From the NCBI GenBank assembly GCA_023634235.1, contig JAMKCF010000001.1:16192258-16256257 (forward strand): a stretch of DNA of 64,000 nucleotides, written 5' to 3'. The notes beneath the pieces were generated by a model, which saw only the letters and a program-made list of their open reading frames with translations, made no database searches and was not told the origin of the DNA. A program made the translations under genes and the position numbers. Origin of the DNA: Pisaster brevispinus. Taxonomy: Eukaryota; Echinodermata; Asteroidea; Forcipulatida; Asteriidae. Positions 11,871 to 23,700 of the stretch are shown piece after piece; within the stretch, counting starts at the first letter, position 1, and every line of letters begins with the position of its first letter.

Positions 11871-14395
11871 AATCACGTGCTACAAAATATGTGTCCCTGT
11901 TTAACCTTGACTTCCGGTTAAAGTCGGAAGTTCATATTTAATGTTTCGACATTCACATCTCCTGAACCACATATTTGATTTTGGTCATCTATACGTCATC
12001 CAAAAAACAAAAGCAAAGCCTCCACCAACGGTACCATGTGTGACCTCATTTGACATTGCCCTCCGGTTCAATCAGGTGGTGAATTTGTATATTTGAATCG
12101 AATCATAACTCCTGAACATTGGTTGTTCAATTGCTGTACGTCATCAGATAGAGCTTTTGTAACTTAACCATTGCTGTTAAGTGTGACATCATTTGACATT
12201 GACTTCCGGTTCACAACAAAATTTGAAACTTTATAGTTGAAAAGAACTTCACTTCTGAACCAAATATTGGATGTTTGCAATCCATCCATCGACCAAAAGA
12301 TCTTCATAAACTAATCCCCCGCTACACAAGATGTGAACCTACTTGACCTTGACCTCCGGTCCATACCGGTACTTGATGAATACGTTTTGAAAAAACACTC
12401 TTGAACCAGGCTTTAGATTGATAAGGTTAAATGACGTCACGTTTTCAATCAATCGCTCATCACGAACACCTTTTTTTTGTAGTAAACAAAAACTACATGT
12501 CTAGTTTTTTTTCCTCGCGTTCTTCTTTCCCTCTGAACCTTCTCCAGCAATTTTAAACAAAAGTAAAACTTGTACAAATTTAAAACTTACTTTGTACATA
12601 GGCAATAGTGAGTAGATGAAACCGCCACTTTTTTGGAATGACGACATTGATGACGTCATGACAAGGTTTTTAATGTTGAAAAATGACCATTTGCTAATTG
12701 CTGTATCTTCGTGAATTTGAAAGCTATGCAACTCATAATTGGGCATCTGATACATCAAGTTCGGGGCAACATTTGAAAAGTTAACGCAAAAATCGCATGA
12801 CCTTCACTTCCGGTCTTAACGGAAGGTCAAAGTCTGCCTTTGTGTTTTTTCGTAAAAGAAATCAAGTTTTTGTCATAACTCAAAATTGAGGATGATTTGA
12901 ACATTGAAACTCATAAGGCAATTAAACATTAACATCAACACGCCACAAACATGATGATGTCATGATGACGTCATCGGGTATTGAATTACATTAAATCAAT
13001 GTTTAATATTTGTAAAAAAATCATAACTCATGAACCACATGTCGGATTTTTACAATCTACACATCATCGGATTGGTCGTTAAAAGGTTAACAAATGCTAC
13101 ACACAACATGACCCCATTTGACCTTGACTTCCGGTTCAAACCGGAAGTTGAAAATTTCACAAAATTCATATCTCAAAAACTACGTCTTATTTTAACATGA
13201 ATTTTGCATCAGGTTATAGATGAGTTATTCTGCCGAAACTTTTGCAACGAGATTATAGCATTTTAATCTTTGCATCTGGTCAAAACTGGGCGTCAAAGCG
13301 CAAGTGTCTGTTGAACGACCTTGTACGACAACGCACGGTAGTGTAGGCCTACACGTAAATACAATGTATGTCAAACCTGTACCAGCCACGCACGTGTACG
13401 AGCACGTGTAGTCAAGGTCTCGCTCACGTCCATACAGCCACATGTACATTGCGCGCGTAGTTTAAGTTAACATGTCTGTATTGAAACCAAAGATCGTTAC
13501 CGCCTACGGCGCTATACGATCTTTGATTGAAACTGTAAAGCCACCTATAGGAATACTTTTGGCGTCGCTCGCTATTTTATTGTATATTGCACATCCAAAT
13601 AATGGTAGTCCGTGTAATATTTGAAAAATTCATAACTCCTTAACCACACAATGGATTGTTACAATCCATACGTCGTCTGAACGGTATTGTTAAATTAAAC
13701 ACGCGGTACATAAATTCTGACCCGTTTGACCTTAACTTCCGGTTCAAATCGGAAGTTGAAATTTAATGTTTCAAAAGATCGTAACTTCTGAACCACACAT
13801 TGGATTTTTACAATGTATGCATCATTTGGAAGGTAGATAACAAGTGAAGAAACGATACACAAAATGTTAATTGAAATAATATAATACAACTGGCATTGCA
13901 AAATCTGTATGTACAATATCCCGTGCCAGATGGGCGAAAATTTTAATGGGCTTTGAGGTGCAAAATAAAACCAAAAACCTGATGCCAATGTAACACAAAT
14001 ATAAAATTTGTCAAGAAACGGGAGTTGTTACAAAGTGTGGTACAAGTTTAACTATAAAAAACGACACATTGTATAAAAATTCATCTTTTTATGTTCAATG
14101 TTTTTGAACTACGTCATCATGTAACGTTCAACCGAACACCGTATTTTTGTAATAAACAAAAATTCTATGTCTAGTTATTTGTATTTTCCTGTTTAACCGG
14201 AAGTCAAGGTAAAATGGTTCAGTTGAATGTTGTGTATGTCGTTTCTTAAGTTTCTTAAGTTATTACTATCAATAAATAAAAATTCAAATGTGTGGTTGAG
14301 AAATTATTTTTCTTTGAAAAATTTAATTTCAACCTCCGGTTTGAACAAGAAGCAAAGTTTAAACTTGCGTAGATGGTGATTTTCCACTCACTATT

Positions 14396-14442
14396 CCCAA
14401 CAGCGCCCTCTTTCGTTGGACCAAAGAGAGCGCTGTTGGGAA
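14396..14442. repeat. Long-stem hairpin CCCAACAGCGC...GCGCTGTTGGG, copy 1
   Basis: An ~18-bp stem with a single mismatch encloses the loop CGTTGGACC. The same hairpin recurs at about 16735-16781 and 47788-47835, always followed by AATTCCCC/ATCCCCC and a CGGCATATGAT-like phrase (CGCCATATGAT in the third). It is a fixed structural part of the repeat family. Confidence 0.7.
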
Positions 14443-16734
14443 TTCCCCAAAGTTCGCGGCATATGATTTTACAAATTTTAAACTTTGATTTCTTGTAATT
14501 TAATGCCCGATGACGTCATTATTACGTAGTTAAGTCCGTGGTGTCTTGATACCAAGGTTCACCTATCTGTTGAGTTTCAACGTTCAAATCAATCTCAATC
14601 TTGAGTTATTCCGTAGATAAGCTCGACAGTTGTTTTTGATGAAAAAACACGAAGGCGAACTTTGACCCAGGGTAACGACCCGGAAGTTAAGGTCGTACGA
14701 TTTTGGAGTCAGTGTTAAATGAGGACACACTGTATATCGTTTGTTAAGTCTTAGGAGCTCTTTCTAACGACGTTTACTTAATAAAAATACAATGAGTGGT
14801 TGAGGAGTTATTAATTTGTTAATTATTAAATTCATCTTCCGGTTAGAACCGGAAGTAAAGGTCGAAGGGCATAACATTTTGTGTATCGTTTCTTCACTTG
14901 TTATCTACCTTCCAAATGATGCATAGATTGTAAAAAATCCAATGTGTGGTTCAGAAGTTAGGATTTATTGAAACATTCGGAAGTTAAGGTCAAACGGATC
15001 AGAATTTATGTACCGCGTGTTTAATTTATCAATACCGTTCAGACGTCGTATGAATTGTAACAATCCATTGTGTGGTTAAGGAGTTATGAATTTTTCAAAT
15101 ATTACACGGACTACCATTATTTGGATGTGCAATATACAATGAAATAGCGAGCGACGCCAAATGTATTCCTATAAGTGGCTTTACAGTTTCAATCAAAGAT
15201 CGTTAAGCGCCGTAGGCGCTAACGATCTTTGGTTTCAATACAGACACGTTAACTTAAACCACACGCGCAGTGTACATGTGGCTGTATGGACGTGTAGCGA
15301 GACCTTGACTACACGTGCATCGTACACGTGCGTGGCTGGTACAGGTTTGACATACATTGTATTTACGTGTAGGCTTACACTACCGTGCGTTGTCGTACAA
15401 GGTCGTTCAACAGACACCTGCGCTTTGACGTCAAGTTTGAACCAAATGCAAATGTTAAAATGTTATCTCTGTGCAAAAGTTTCGGCAGGATAACTCATCT
15501 ATAATCTAATGCAAAATTCAGGTTAAAATGTTACGTAGTTTTTGAGATATGAATTTTTGAAATTTTCAACTTCCGGTTTGAACCGGAAGTCAAGGTCAAA
15601 TGGGGTCATGCTGTGTGTAGCATTTGTTGACCTTTTAACAACTAATCCGATGATGTGTAGATTGTAAAAATCCAACATGTGGTTCATGAGTTATGATTTT
15701 TTACAAATATTAAACATTGATTTAATGTAATTCAATACCCGATGACGTCATCATGACAATCATGTTTTTGGCGTCTTGATGATATTGTTCAATTCTCTTA
15801 TGAGTTTCAATGTTCAAATCAATTTCAATTTTGAGTTATGACAAAAATTTGAATTTTTTTACGAAAAAACACAGGCAGTCTTTGACCTTCCGTTAAGACC
15901 GGAAGTGAAGGTCATACGATTTTTGCGTTAACTTTTCAAATGTTGCCCCAATCTTGATGTACCAGATGCCCAATTATGAGTTTCATAGCTTTCAAATTCA
16001 CGAAGATACAGCAACTTGAAATTGGTCATTTTCAATTTTAAAAACATTGTCATGACGTCATCAATGTCGTCATCATTCCAAAAAAGTGGCGGTTTCATCT
16101 ACTCACTATTGCCTATGTACACAGTAAGTTTTAAGTTTGTGCAAGCTTTACTTTTGTTTAAATTGCTGGAGAAGGTTCAGAGGGAAAGAAGAACACGAGG
16201 AAAAACTAGACATAATTTTTGTTTATTACAAAAATACGGTGTTCGGTTGAACGTTACATGTTGACGTAGTTCAAAAACATTGAACATAAAAAGATGAATT
16301 TTTATACAATGTGTCGTTTTTTATAGTTAAACCTGTACCACACTTTGTAACAACTCCCATTTCTTGACAAATGTTTATGTTTGTGTTACATTGGCATCAG
16401 GTTTTTTGGTTTTATTTTGCACCTCAAAGCCCTTTAAAAAATTCGTCCATCTGGCACGGGATATTGTTCATACAGATTTTGCAATGCCAGTTGTATTATA
16501 TTATTTCAATTAATTATTTGTATTTTCCTGTTTAACCGGAAGTCAAGGTTAAATGGTTAAGTTGAATGTTGTGTGTGTCGTTTCTTAATTTTCTTAAGTT
16601 ATAACTATCAATAAATATAAATTCTAATGTGTGGTTGAGAAATTATTTTTCTTTGAAAAATTTAATCTCAACCTCTGGTTTGAACACGAAGCAAAGTTTA
16701 AACTTGCGTAGATGGTGATTTTCCACTCACTATT

Positions 16735-16781
16735 CCCAAAAGCGCCCTCTCTCATTGGACCAAAGAGAGCGCTGTTGGGAA
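16735..16781. repeat. Long-stem hairpin, copy 2
   Basis: The same stem as at 14.4 kb, with changes in the left arm (AAAAGCGCCCTCTCTCATTGGACC) that weaken it slightly. Flanking sequence is shared with copy 1. Confidence 0.65.
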
Positions 16782-17210
16782 TTCCCCAAAGTTCGCGGCA
16801 TATGATTTTTACAAATTTTAAACTTTGATTTCATGACGTCATTATAACGTTATTAGGTCAGTGGTGTAATGATACCAAGGTTCAACTATATCTGTTGAGT
16901 TTCATCGTTCAATCAATCTCAATAGTAAGTTCGAAAGTTGTTTTTTTTATGAAAAAAAAGAAGACGAACTTTGACCCAGGGTAATGACTCGGAAGTTAAG
17001 GTCGTACGATTTTGACGTTTACTTTTTAAATGGTGCCCAAGTCTTTATCTATCCGATGCCGAAGTATGAACATCATCATAGCTTTTTTATTTGTTGAGAT
17101 ACAGCAACCAGCAAATGGTGATTTTTCAACGTTAAAAACCAAAAAGTGGCGGTTTCATCTATACTACTTATTGCCTACGTCATAGTAAGTTTTAAAAATG
17201 TACATTTCAG

Positions 17211-17606
17211 AGGGTTATTGTCCTTCAAATGTTCCAGGTTGAGAGTCAACAACTCATTTAGCAGAATATTTGAAAATATTATTTGTATCAATCCAATATA
17301 ATTTCACGAAAAAGCGATATTACAAGTACAATAGCGCCACCAATTGGCTTTAGGCTACTTGTTGGGCTGGAAGAATAGGGCAAAGGTCTTGCTCTCGATC
17401 ACCGTGCGCAAACGTTGTTGGCGTGTGTGGGCAAGCGCTACATACGCAGTGTGGACTTGAGAACAAAAGAGGTCCACATAATGTAGGGATCTGAAGCACT
17501 ATGTGGACTTACACACGTCCACACAACGTTATTTGCAGTGTTGAGGAATAGGATTTTCCTTAAGTGTACAGAACAAAGGAATGTCCACACAACGACTGCA
17601 AAACAA
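17211..17606. other. Spacer with repeated GTCCACA/TGTGGAC words
   Basis: No gene. The words GTCCACA and TGTGGAC occur several times in opposite orientations between 17.44 and 17.60 kb and could form small hairpins. I see nothing else in it. Confidence 0.4.
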
Positions 17607-17608
17607 GA

Positions 17609-17642
17609 CTGTGTGTGTGTGTGTGTGTGTGTGTACGTGTGT
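17609..17642. repeat. (GT)n microsatellite
   Basis: An uninterrupted GT run of roughly 13 units followed by an ACGTGTGTG extension. ORFs translating to CVCVCV or HTHTHT here are artefacts. Confidence 0.9.
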
Positions 17643-17754
17643 GATGGGCAAGTTCTCACGTGCATGTGTGATCATCTGGGCGTACTATTACTAATGCAAG
17701 GTAAAACTATCTTTTGTTTTAATTAAGTCTTGAAAACCTTGCTAAAAACAAATG

Positions 17755-17788
<34 letters not shown>

Positions 17789-17800
17789 TATATATATATA
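17755..17800. repeat. (TTA)n then (TA)n microsatellite
   Basis: A TTA-rich run passes into (TA)n exactly where the following TIR element starts, suggesting insertion into or generation from TA-rich sequence. Confidence 0.85.
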
Positions 17801-18358
17801 AAATTAGTAGGGGAGATGGCCTTAGCTCTCGATCCATCTCTTGATCCATCTCTACACTTCTTTTTTCTCTCTCAAGAAGTTTTGGAGTTAACCTGTCAAT
17901 TACCTATTCCCTTTACAGAGGATTTAATAACCTGCTCACTCTGCAGGTTCCTCTTACCTAGTTTAAACTATTTTTACTGATTCCTTTTATTCTATAATTA
18001 CTTTGATCTTGCTTCCTATTGTTAGTTGCATTTTCTTATGTGGCTTGTTCTCTAATCCTACCCTTTCATGCTTCCCGCATTGTAATGCCTACAATGCGGC
18101 ACCACCTTTATGGTCCAGTGATCCAGCCTTTCACACTGACCATCCTTTGTCCTCACTTCTTCACTCTTATTGGTTCTTAGCCAGTAAATTTACAATTCTG
18201 ATTGGCTATATTTTCCCGCTTTTTTCTGGATACTCTCCCTTAATCCTTTGCTCCTCTTTTTGCTATAAATGGATATGTTTGTGTTTGTTCTTGTTTATGC
18301 CTCTGACGAAGGTCCGGATTGGATCGAAAGCTAAGGCCATCTCCCCTACTAATTTTAT
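17796..18358. mobile_element. Short TIR element (~560 bp, non-autonomous)
   Basis: The left end TATAAAATTAGTAGGGGAGA... continuing to CTCGATCCA (17796-17838) is mirrored by TGGATCGAAAG...TCTCCCCTACTAATTTTATA (to 18358), giving terminal inverted repeats of about 40 bp next to TA-rich flanks. Inside is one 119-codon ORF (18003-18362) whose end is the TIR itself. It is rich in Phe, Leu, Ser and Cys and shows no transposase motif. Best seen as a MITE. Confidence 0.7.
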
Positions 18359-18425
18359 ATAATATAAAATTAGTAGGGGAGATGGCCTTAGCTTTCGATC
18401 CAATCCGGACCTTCGTCAGAGGCAT
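18296..18425. repeat. Perfect long palindrome at the element end
   Basis: About 63 bp reading TATGCCTCTGACGAAGGTCC... (18296-18358) is followed almost at once by its exact reverse complement (18363-18425), with only a four-base TATA-like centre. The outer part of the arms (CTCTGACGAAGGTCCGGATT) is internal to the 560-bp element, so the second arm is a head-to-head, truncated copy of the element's right end. The near-zero divergence indicates a recent event. Confidence 0.85.
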
Positions 18426-18441
18426 ATATATATATATTTAT

Positions 18442-18478
18442 TTATTTTTATTTTTTTTTTTTTTGGGGGGGGGGGGGT
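18442..18478. repeat. Poly(T)-poly(G) homopolymer junction
   Basis: A run of about 16 T is followed directly by about 13 G. Similar T/G junctions occur near 20.41 kb and 24.30 kb. The G-run could form a G-quadruplex between strands but not alone within this strand in the classic four-tract form. Confidence 0.8.
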
Positions 18479-18479
18479 A

Positions 18480-19570
18480 TAATTGAAATATAATTGGAGG
18501 GAGAAATAGTCCATGGTATACATAACATAGTCTAGTCTAGATAGTAGATGTCAGTGTCATGACCGTGGTAGTGGTTGTGAAAAGTTACATGGGTTTTATC
18601 TTGTTTTAATAAGAGTAAAGACTAGTAAGAGCTTTATAATAAAATGATCAGAATAATCTGACTGCACGTTCCTGGCTTGCTGTATGATCTGACAATTGTG
18701 GACAAGGTCAAGGTAGTTGATATGGGCATGTAGTTTCGATTTTGTGAAAAAGTGGGTCAATACATTGGTAATCAGTGGTAATAAATAATATAAGTATTAA
18801 TATTATGTTGATCAATCTTGTTCAAAAATAAAGAACATTATTGATTGGTAAATTTGACCTTTTGACTATTTGTCTGACAATACAACATTACAACTGTTTT
18901 TGTTCTATAGTGTTTGACAATAAATAATGTTATTGATAATTTTGTGACTTTTTATCTCACACTTAAAAGTGTGTAAGTGGACAGTTTTCTGCATAATATT
19001 CATGGGGGATCCATGTGTGTAAGTATGAACCCATTTTAACATTTGGTATTTTGTACACTTAAAATTTACGCAGGATGTAAGGCCTCAGACACTCGTTACT
19101 TGCAATTTCCTGCAATAGGAATGCTAGTGTCAAGTTTAATCATCACTGGCCTTTAAAAAGGTGTAGTCTATTAAATGATTTTATTGAGAGGCACAGAATA
19201 ACAGATTTAGGAATGATTTACATGTGATGCACAAACTGTTATTGGAAAACAAGAAATGTGAAAAATGTTAACTTTTATTTTATGAAGTGTGCATATAAAT
19301 GCATGTAGATTGTCACTTTACGATGAATTGTTTGTTTTAGAGTTTTGGAAATAGCTATGTACTGTGCACTGCAATGAAAATAAACTCAAAAATAGGAGTC
19401 AAACTCAAATTAGGAGTCAAAAGGAAGATCAAATTCAATGAAACCATTATCTTTATTACTGAATCAGTATTACATTATTCTGTTTTGAAATTGCTCGTTA
19501 TTGATGCATTTTGACAGTAATACACTCAGCAGATGTAAAGATGTATGTTAAACTAAAACCTGTGTAATGC
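18480..19570. other. Non-coding spacer
   Basis: AT-rich, with no ORF over 60 codons and no convincing repeat apart from short self-complementary words (e.g. CACTTAAAAGTG near 18.96 kb). I see nothing supportable here. Confidence 0.4.
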
Positions 19571-19572
19571 AT

Positions 19573-19699
19573 CGACTCCATTACGTGGATATATACATCA
19601 AACAGTTATTTATAACACCACATAAGAGTGAGTGTTGACAAATGACAATAGTGTTATACAATTGTAACTGTTTGATGTATATACTTAAGTGATGGAGTC
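19573..19699. mobile_element. Foldback element with ~46-49-bp arms
   Basis: Arms 19573-19618 (CGACTCCATTACGTGG, then ATATACATCAAACAGTTA) and 19651-19699 (TAACTGTTTGATGTATATAC, then GATGGAGTC) pair with a few gaps. The loop is about 32 nt. Likely a MITE or foldback relic. Confidence 0.6.
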
Positions 19700-20430
19700 A
19701 ATAGAATATTTACATTATTTACATTTTTATTTTTATTTTTATTATGTTTTCAGTGGTGGTTATCTAGAGCCTAGTTTGAATACATACAGTGAGGAGTTTA
19801 CAAGTTTCATCAACCCCCTGGAGGTAATGGACCATCAACATAGGCTTTGTTAGCCAACAAACAATTTAAGGTTAATTTTAGTCTACTGGTTACTAACATT
19901 ATCAATTTGATAGATTATTTGATACAATTTGAAATGTAAACTACAGTGTTTGCCATCTTTTTTCTTTTCTTTTCACGTAATGATATAAATGAATTTTACA
20001 GCAAGCAGTAGTCTGTATTACCATTTAAAAGCTCCAAAATGTTTTTTTTTTTAAAGTGTTATCATTGATAAATAACTCAATTTAAATTGGAAATGAACCG
20101 TACTGTAAATAATACCTCAATCTTGTACAGATGAGATTGTTGGGGTATGAGGTTTAGTTTTGTAATTTTATTGGGAGATTGGTGCATTGTCAAAACTTTA
20201 AATAAGAAGTCTCCTCTAACCCTTACAAGAGTGTGTTTAGATGTCTTATGATTTTTTGTTATGATTACAAGAAACACTTACATCAAAGCTATTTTTATAT
20301 AAATCAGTTTTTGTTTTGGCAAGATATTTGTGGGTAGGTTAAGCATGTGACTACTTTTGGTTTCTTTAAACAGAACAATGTGTGATTTTGGTTTAATAAA
20401 AAGGTGTTTTTTGGGGGGGGGTTTCACATC
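19700..20430. other. Non-coding spacer before the LINE
   Basis: AT-rich DNA with T-runs and a T/G junction near 20410-20420. No coding signal. The true 5' end of the LINE is not defined and may lie at the end of this stretch. Confidence 0.4.
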
Positions 20431-20719
20431 TGTGAATAAGTCGATTCTAATTGTACTGTTTATGTTTCTTTAAAACTCACAGTGGACGCTGTTGTATTAG
20501 CTGCCTGTGGTTTTATTCTCTGTCCATAGCTGCTGTTTTTAATCTCATTCCATCGACTTTTACTGGTTTTTGTTCTGGATTTTGTTCGTGGTTTTTGTCT
20601 TTTGATGTCCGTTCCTGTGCCTGAGTGAACCTTTGTAGTCGGAATTCCTCCGTGTAGTGTGTTTTTATCAACATTTTGTGTGGCTTGACCACAACTTCTC
20701 TTTTTACTACATAAGCAAC

Positions 20720-23700
20720 ATGGCTGCCAAGCCCCTATATGTATCGGCGACTTACATGATGTTTGTCTTACTTCTTGTGGATCTTCGACCTGTACCTTGG
20801 ATTGGAACCCCAAAGAATATCTTGGACTCTAAACCGTTGTCTGCATTGTTTGATAAGACTACACCAGAACCAGCTGTATTACTACGGGTGAGTCCTTACT
20901 CGTATCGACGTAATCGAAAGATAGCATCACCCAACTTTGCATTATTGAAATGGACCAAACATGGTGCAATATCTATATTTGTACCGAGCAATGATCCGCC
21001 GGTTGACATCACAGTCTTCAAGGATGTTGAAATTAATCCTGGCCCGGGGCATGACACCATTTTGAGTGAAACTCCGAATAAGAACAGTATTCCTCAGAAG
21101 TTTTCCACATCATGTAAAATTAAGTATTCAGTGAATCAACTTTTGACCCTACGATCACTTTCCTGCCGCTTGAACCTTCAACAGCTAGCTGAGTTGAAAC
21201 GCAATGGATTAATCAAATTAAGACCAAGAGGAAGGCGAGCTGGTAAACGGACTCAACAAAGGAAACAAAAAGCTCTAGCTGCTTACCCTGCTAACTTGAC
21301 TTTTCATCCTAGCGGCCCGGTAAATGAATCTTCGATCCAAGTAATTATAACAGGAGGGAGAAATCAAAATGAAACCCAACATTCACATGTGCCTGTGTTG
21401 CGGATGCAGCTGCAAGACCTGGTTTCAAGGAGGGAGCAAAAGAATCAAATGGGGGCACAATCCATCTTGCCCCGCCTCTTACTTACGAACGCTCGTTCAG
21501 TGTTAAACAAATTGGACGAGGTCGAGATTGTGCTTAATACCAACCAGATTGACATTGCAGTAATAACTGAATCTTGGATTAGTCCAACCACAGCAGCCGA
21601 GCAGTATTCATTGGAGGGTTACGTTGCCTTTAGTGCATGTAGACAAACAAGAACTGGTGGCGGAGTACTTGTTTATGTTAAAGATCACCTTCAAGCATCT
21701 CCCATCGAAGACATTTTAGTCCCACCAGAACTTGAGGGTCAATGGTTATTAGTACATCACCCAAAACTTCCAAGGAGCGTCCCCGCAATTGCCATTTTTG
21801 CAGTTTATATTGCCCCTGACTCACCTCATATTGAATTGTTGTACCAACACATCTTGTCTACAATGGATCATTTATTAACTCGTAAACCAAATATTGGCTT
21901 AACCATTTTAGGTGATTTTAACCAATTTGATACATTTCCTATTTGTAATGGTAACAATCTGAAACAAGTTGTTTCTAAGCCAACCAGGGATAAAGCTGTG
22001 TTAGATTTAATCATTACCAATTTTGCTAGCCAGTACAATAAACCTTTAATTTTATCCCCCCTGGGAAAGAGTGACCACAATTGTATATTATGGACCCCTA
22101 ACTGTTCTGTAAAGTTTAATTATTTCAGTCAAAGAACTGTTCAGCCCATCAAAGACTCTAGTATACGTTCTTTTGCAAATTGGATACAAGGGCAAACTTG
22201 GAATGAAGTAATCAGTACTAACTCATGCCAAGCCAAAACCGATGCCTTCTATGCAATGGTCAACCAAACTATTGACTCCCATTTTCCCACCAAAATTACC
22301 AAAAAACATTGTAGTGATAAACCATGGTTCAATGGTCGGATCAGAAGACTAATTTTGAGGAGGCAAAAAGCTTTTGTTAATGGTGATAAAGTTACACTGT
22401 GTTCCCTTAGAAATCAAGTTGCCCGTGAAATAATATCAGCCAAGCAGTCTTACTATGCTGGCAGGGTTCGTGTGTTACAAAAAACTGATCCTGCAGGGTG
22501 GCATCGAAATGTCCGTAACCTAGCCAACATGAAGAATAGTGAGTTGACTATCCATGTTGAAGGTATTGATCCTAGTAATAATGAATCCATAGCCGATGAA
22601 ATTAATAATCACCTCTCCAGTTTTTCACAATTCCAAGGTCCCATTAGGCTGCAAGATTTGCCAGCGTACCTGCCTGCCCAGTACAATATTCCTGCAATTC
22701 AACCTTGGGAAACTTATTATGAACTTGGGAAGATCCCTGTGAGTAAAAGTGGAGGTCCGGATAATTTACCTGCTAGGATACTTACTGAATTTGCATACGA
22801 ATTGAGTATTCCATTAACTAATATATTAAATTCATCATTCAAGCAAGGCGTTGTCCCATTTCAATGGAAGCAGGCAAATGTTATTCCTATCCCAAAGACA
22901 AAACCCCCCACTTTGCAAAAACTCAGACCGATATCCCTCACTCCCTTTTTAGCTAAACTTGCTGAAGGTTTCATTTGTAAATGGATAATGAACTCAATTA
23001 GCTCTAAATTGGACAATAGACAATTCGGTAATCGAAAAGGTATCTCTACTACCCATTGTATAATTGACATTTATAATCACATAATTACCGGGGCTAACAT
23101 GCCTAATAATGTTAGTACATTAATACTTACTGATTTTAGTAAGGCATTCGACAGCATTGATCACCATGTAGCCATTAAAAGTCGTCTTGAACTTGGGGTT
23201 TCCCCGTTAGTTGTGAAATGGGTTGTAAGTTTCCTAACTGAACGTCAACAAAGGGTTAGATATAAGCAATCTCTTTCAGACTGGCAAACCTTAACTGGTG
23301 AAGTGCCCCAAGGCACCAAACTTGGACCAGTGATTTTTTTAGCATGCATAAACAGTGCTGTTGATCCTAGTTGTAACAAATGCTGGAAATATGTCGACGA
23401 TCTGACGTTGGGTGAAAATAGATTATTTAATCAGGAAAGTAACATTCAATTTGACCTAAATCGATTGGATGAGTGGGCTAAGAATAATGGCTTTTCGTTG
23501 AATCCTGCAAAATGTCAAACATTGCAGGTCTATTTTGGTCGTAAAAATCCCCCTGATAATTTGTACTCTATCTCCAATATTCAATTACCATGTGTTTCAA
23601 GTGTTAAACTTTTAGGTGTCACTTTTCAGAGTAATCTTAAATGGGATGCTCACGTGACTGACTTGATGAGTAAGGCTAATCGTAAACTATTCATGTTACG

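Larger units (their letters stand above)
11870..17210. repeat. Modular repeat tract, both orientations
   Basis: The tract is made of diverged modules with a CTTCCGGTT...AACCGGAAG palindrome, an AAGGTCAAATGGGGTCA phrase and a GTGTGGTTNAGGAGTTATGA phrase. Palindromes start near 11921, 12061, 12203 and 12353, a spacing of about 140-150 bp. The segment 12.5-14.2 kb is minus-oriented and 14.8-16.5 kb is largely its reverse complement, sharing segments such as the GCCTACGGCGCTA hairpin region. Many modules also carry TGACGTCA. ORFs inside (e.g. 12501-12758, 15161-15493, 16016-16264) recur only as parts of the repeat and are not treated as genes. Confidence 0.8.

Noticed and set aside
12501..12758. 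Recurring ~85-100-codon ORFs containing YSLLPMY and related text (also 16016-16264, 48141-48443, 50592-50894, 59427-59837)
   Set aside because: They appear only as a fixed part of the non-coding repeat module, contain splice-like and palindromic DNA words, and show frame breaks between copies.
13225..13449. ORFs with CVAGTGLTYIVFTCR text (also 15161-15493 and 49894-50127)
   Set aside because: Open by chance over the TACACGTGC-rich repeat segment; both strands are open at once and copies differ by frameshifts.
17438..17726. ORFs with HTHTHT or CVCVCV runs
   Set aside because: Translation of the (GT)n microsatellite.
20460..20813. 117-codon minus-strand ORF overlapping the LINE start
   Set aside because: Antisense shadow of the LINE leader with no domain of its own.
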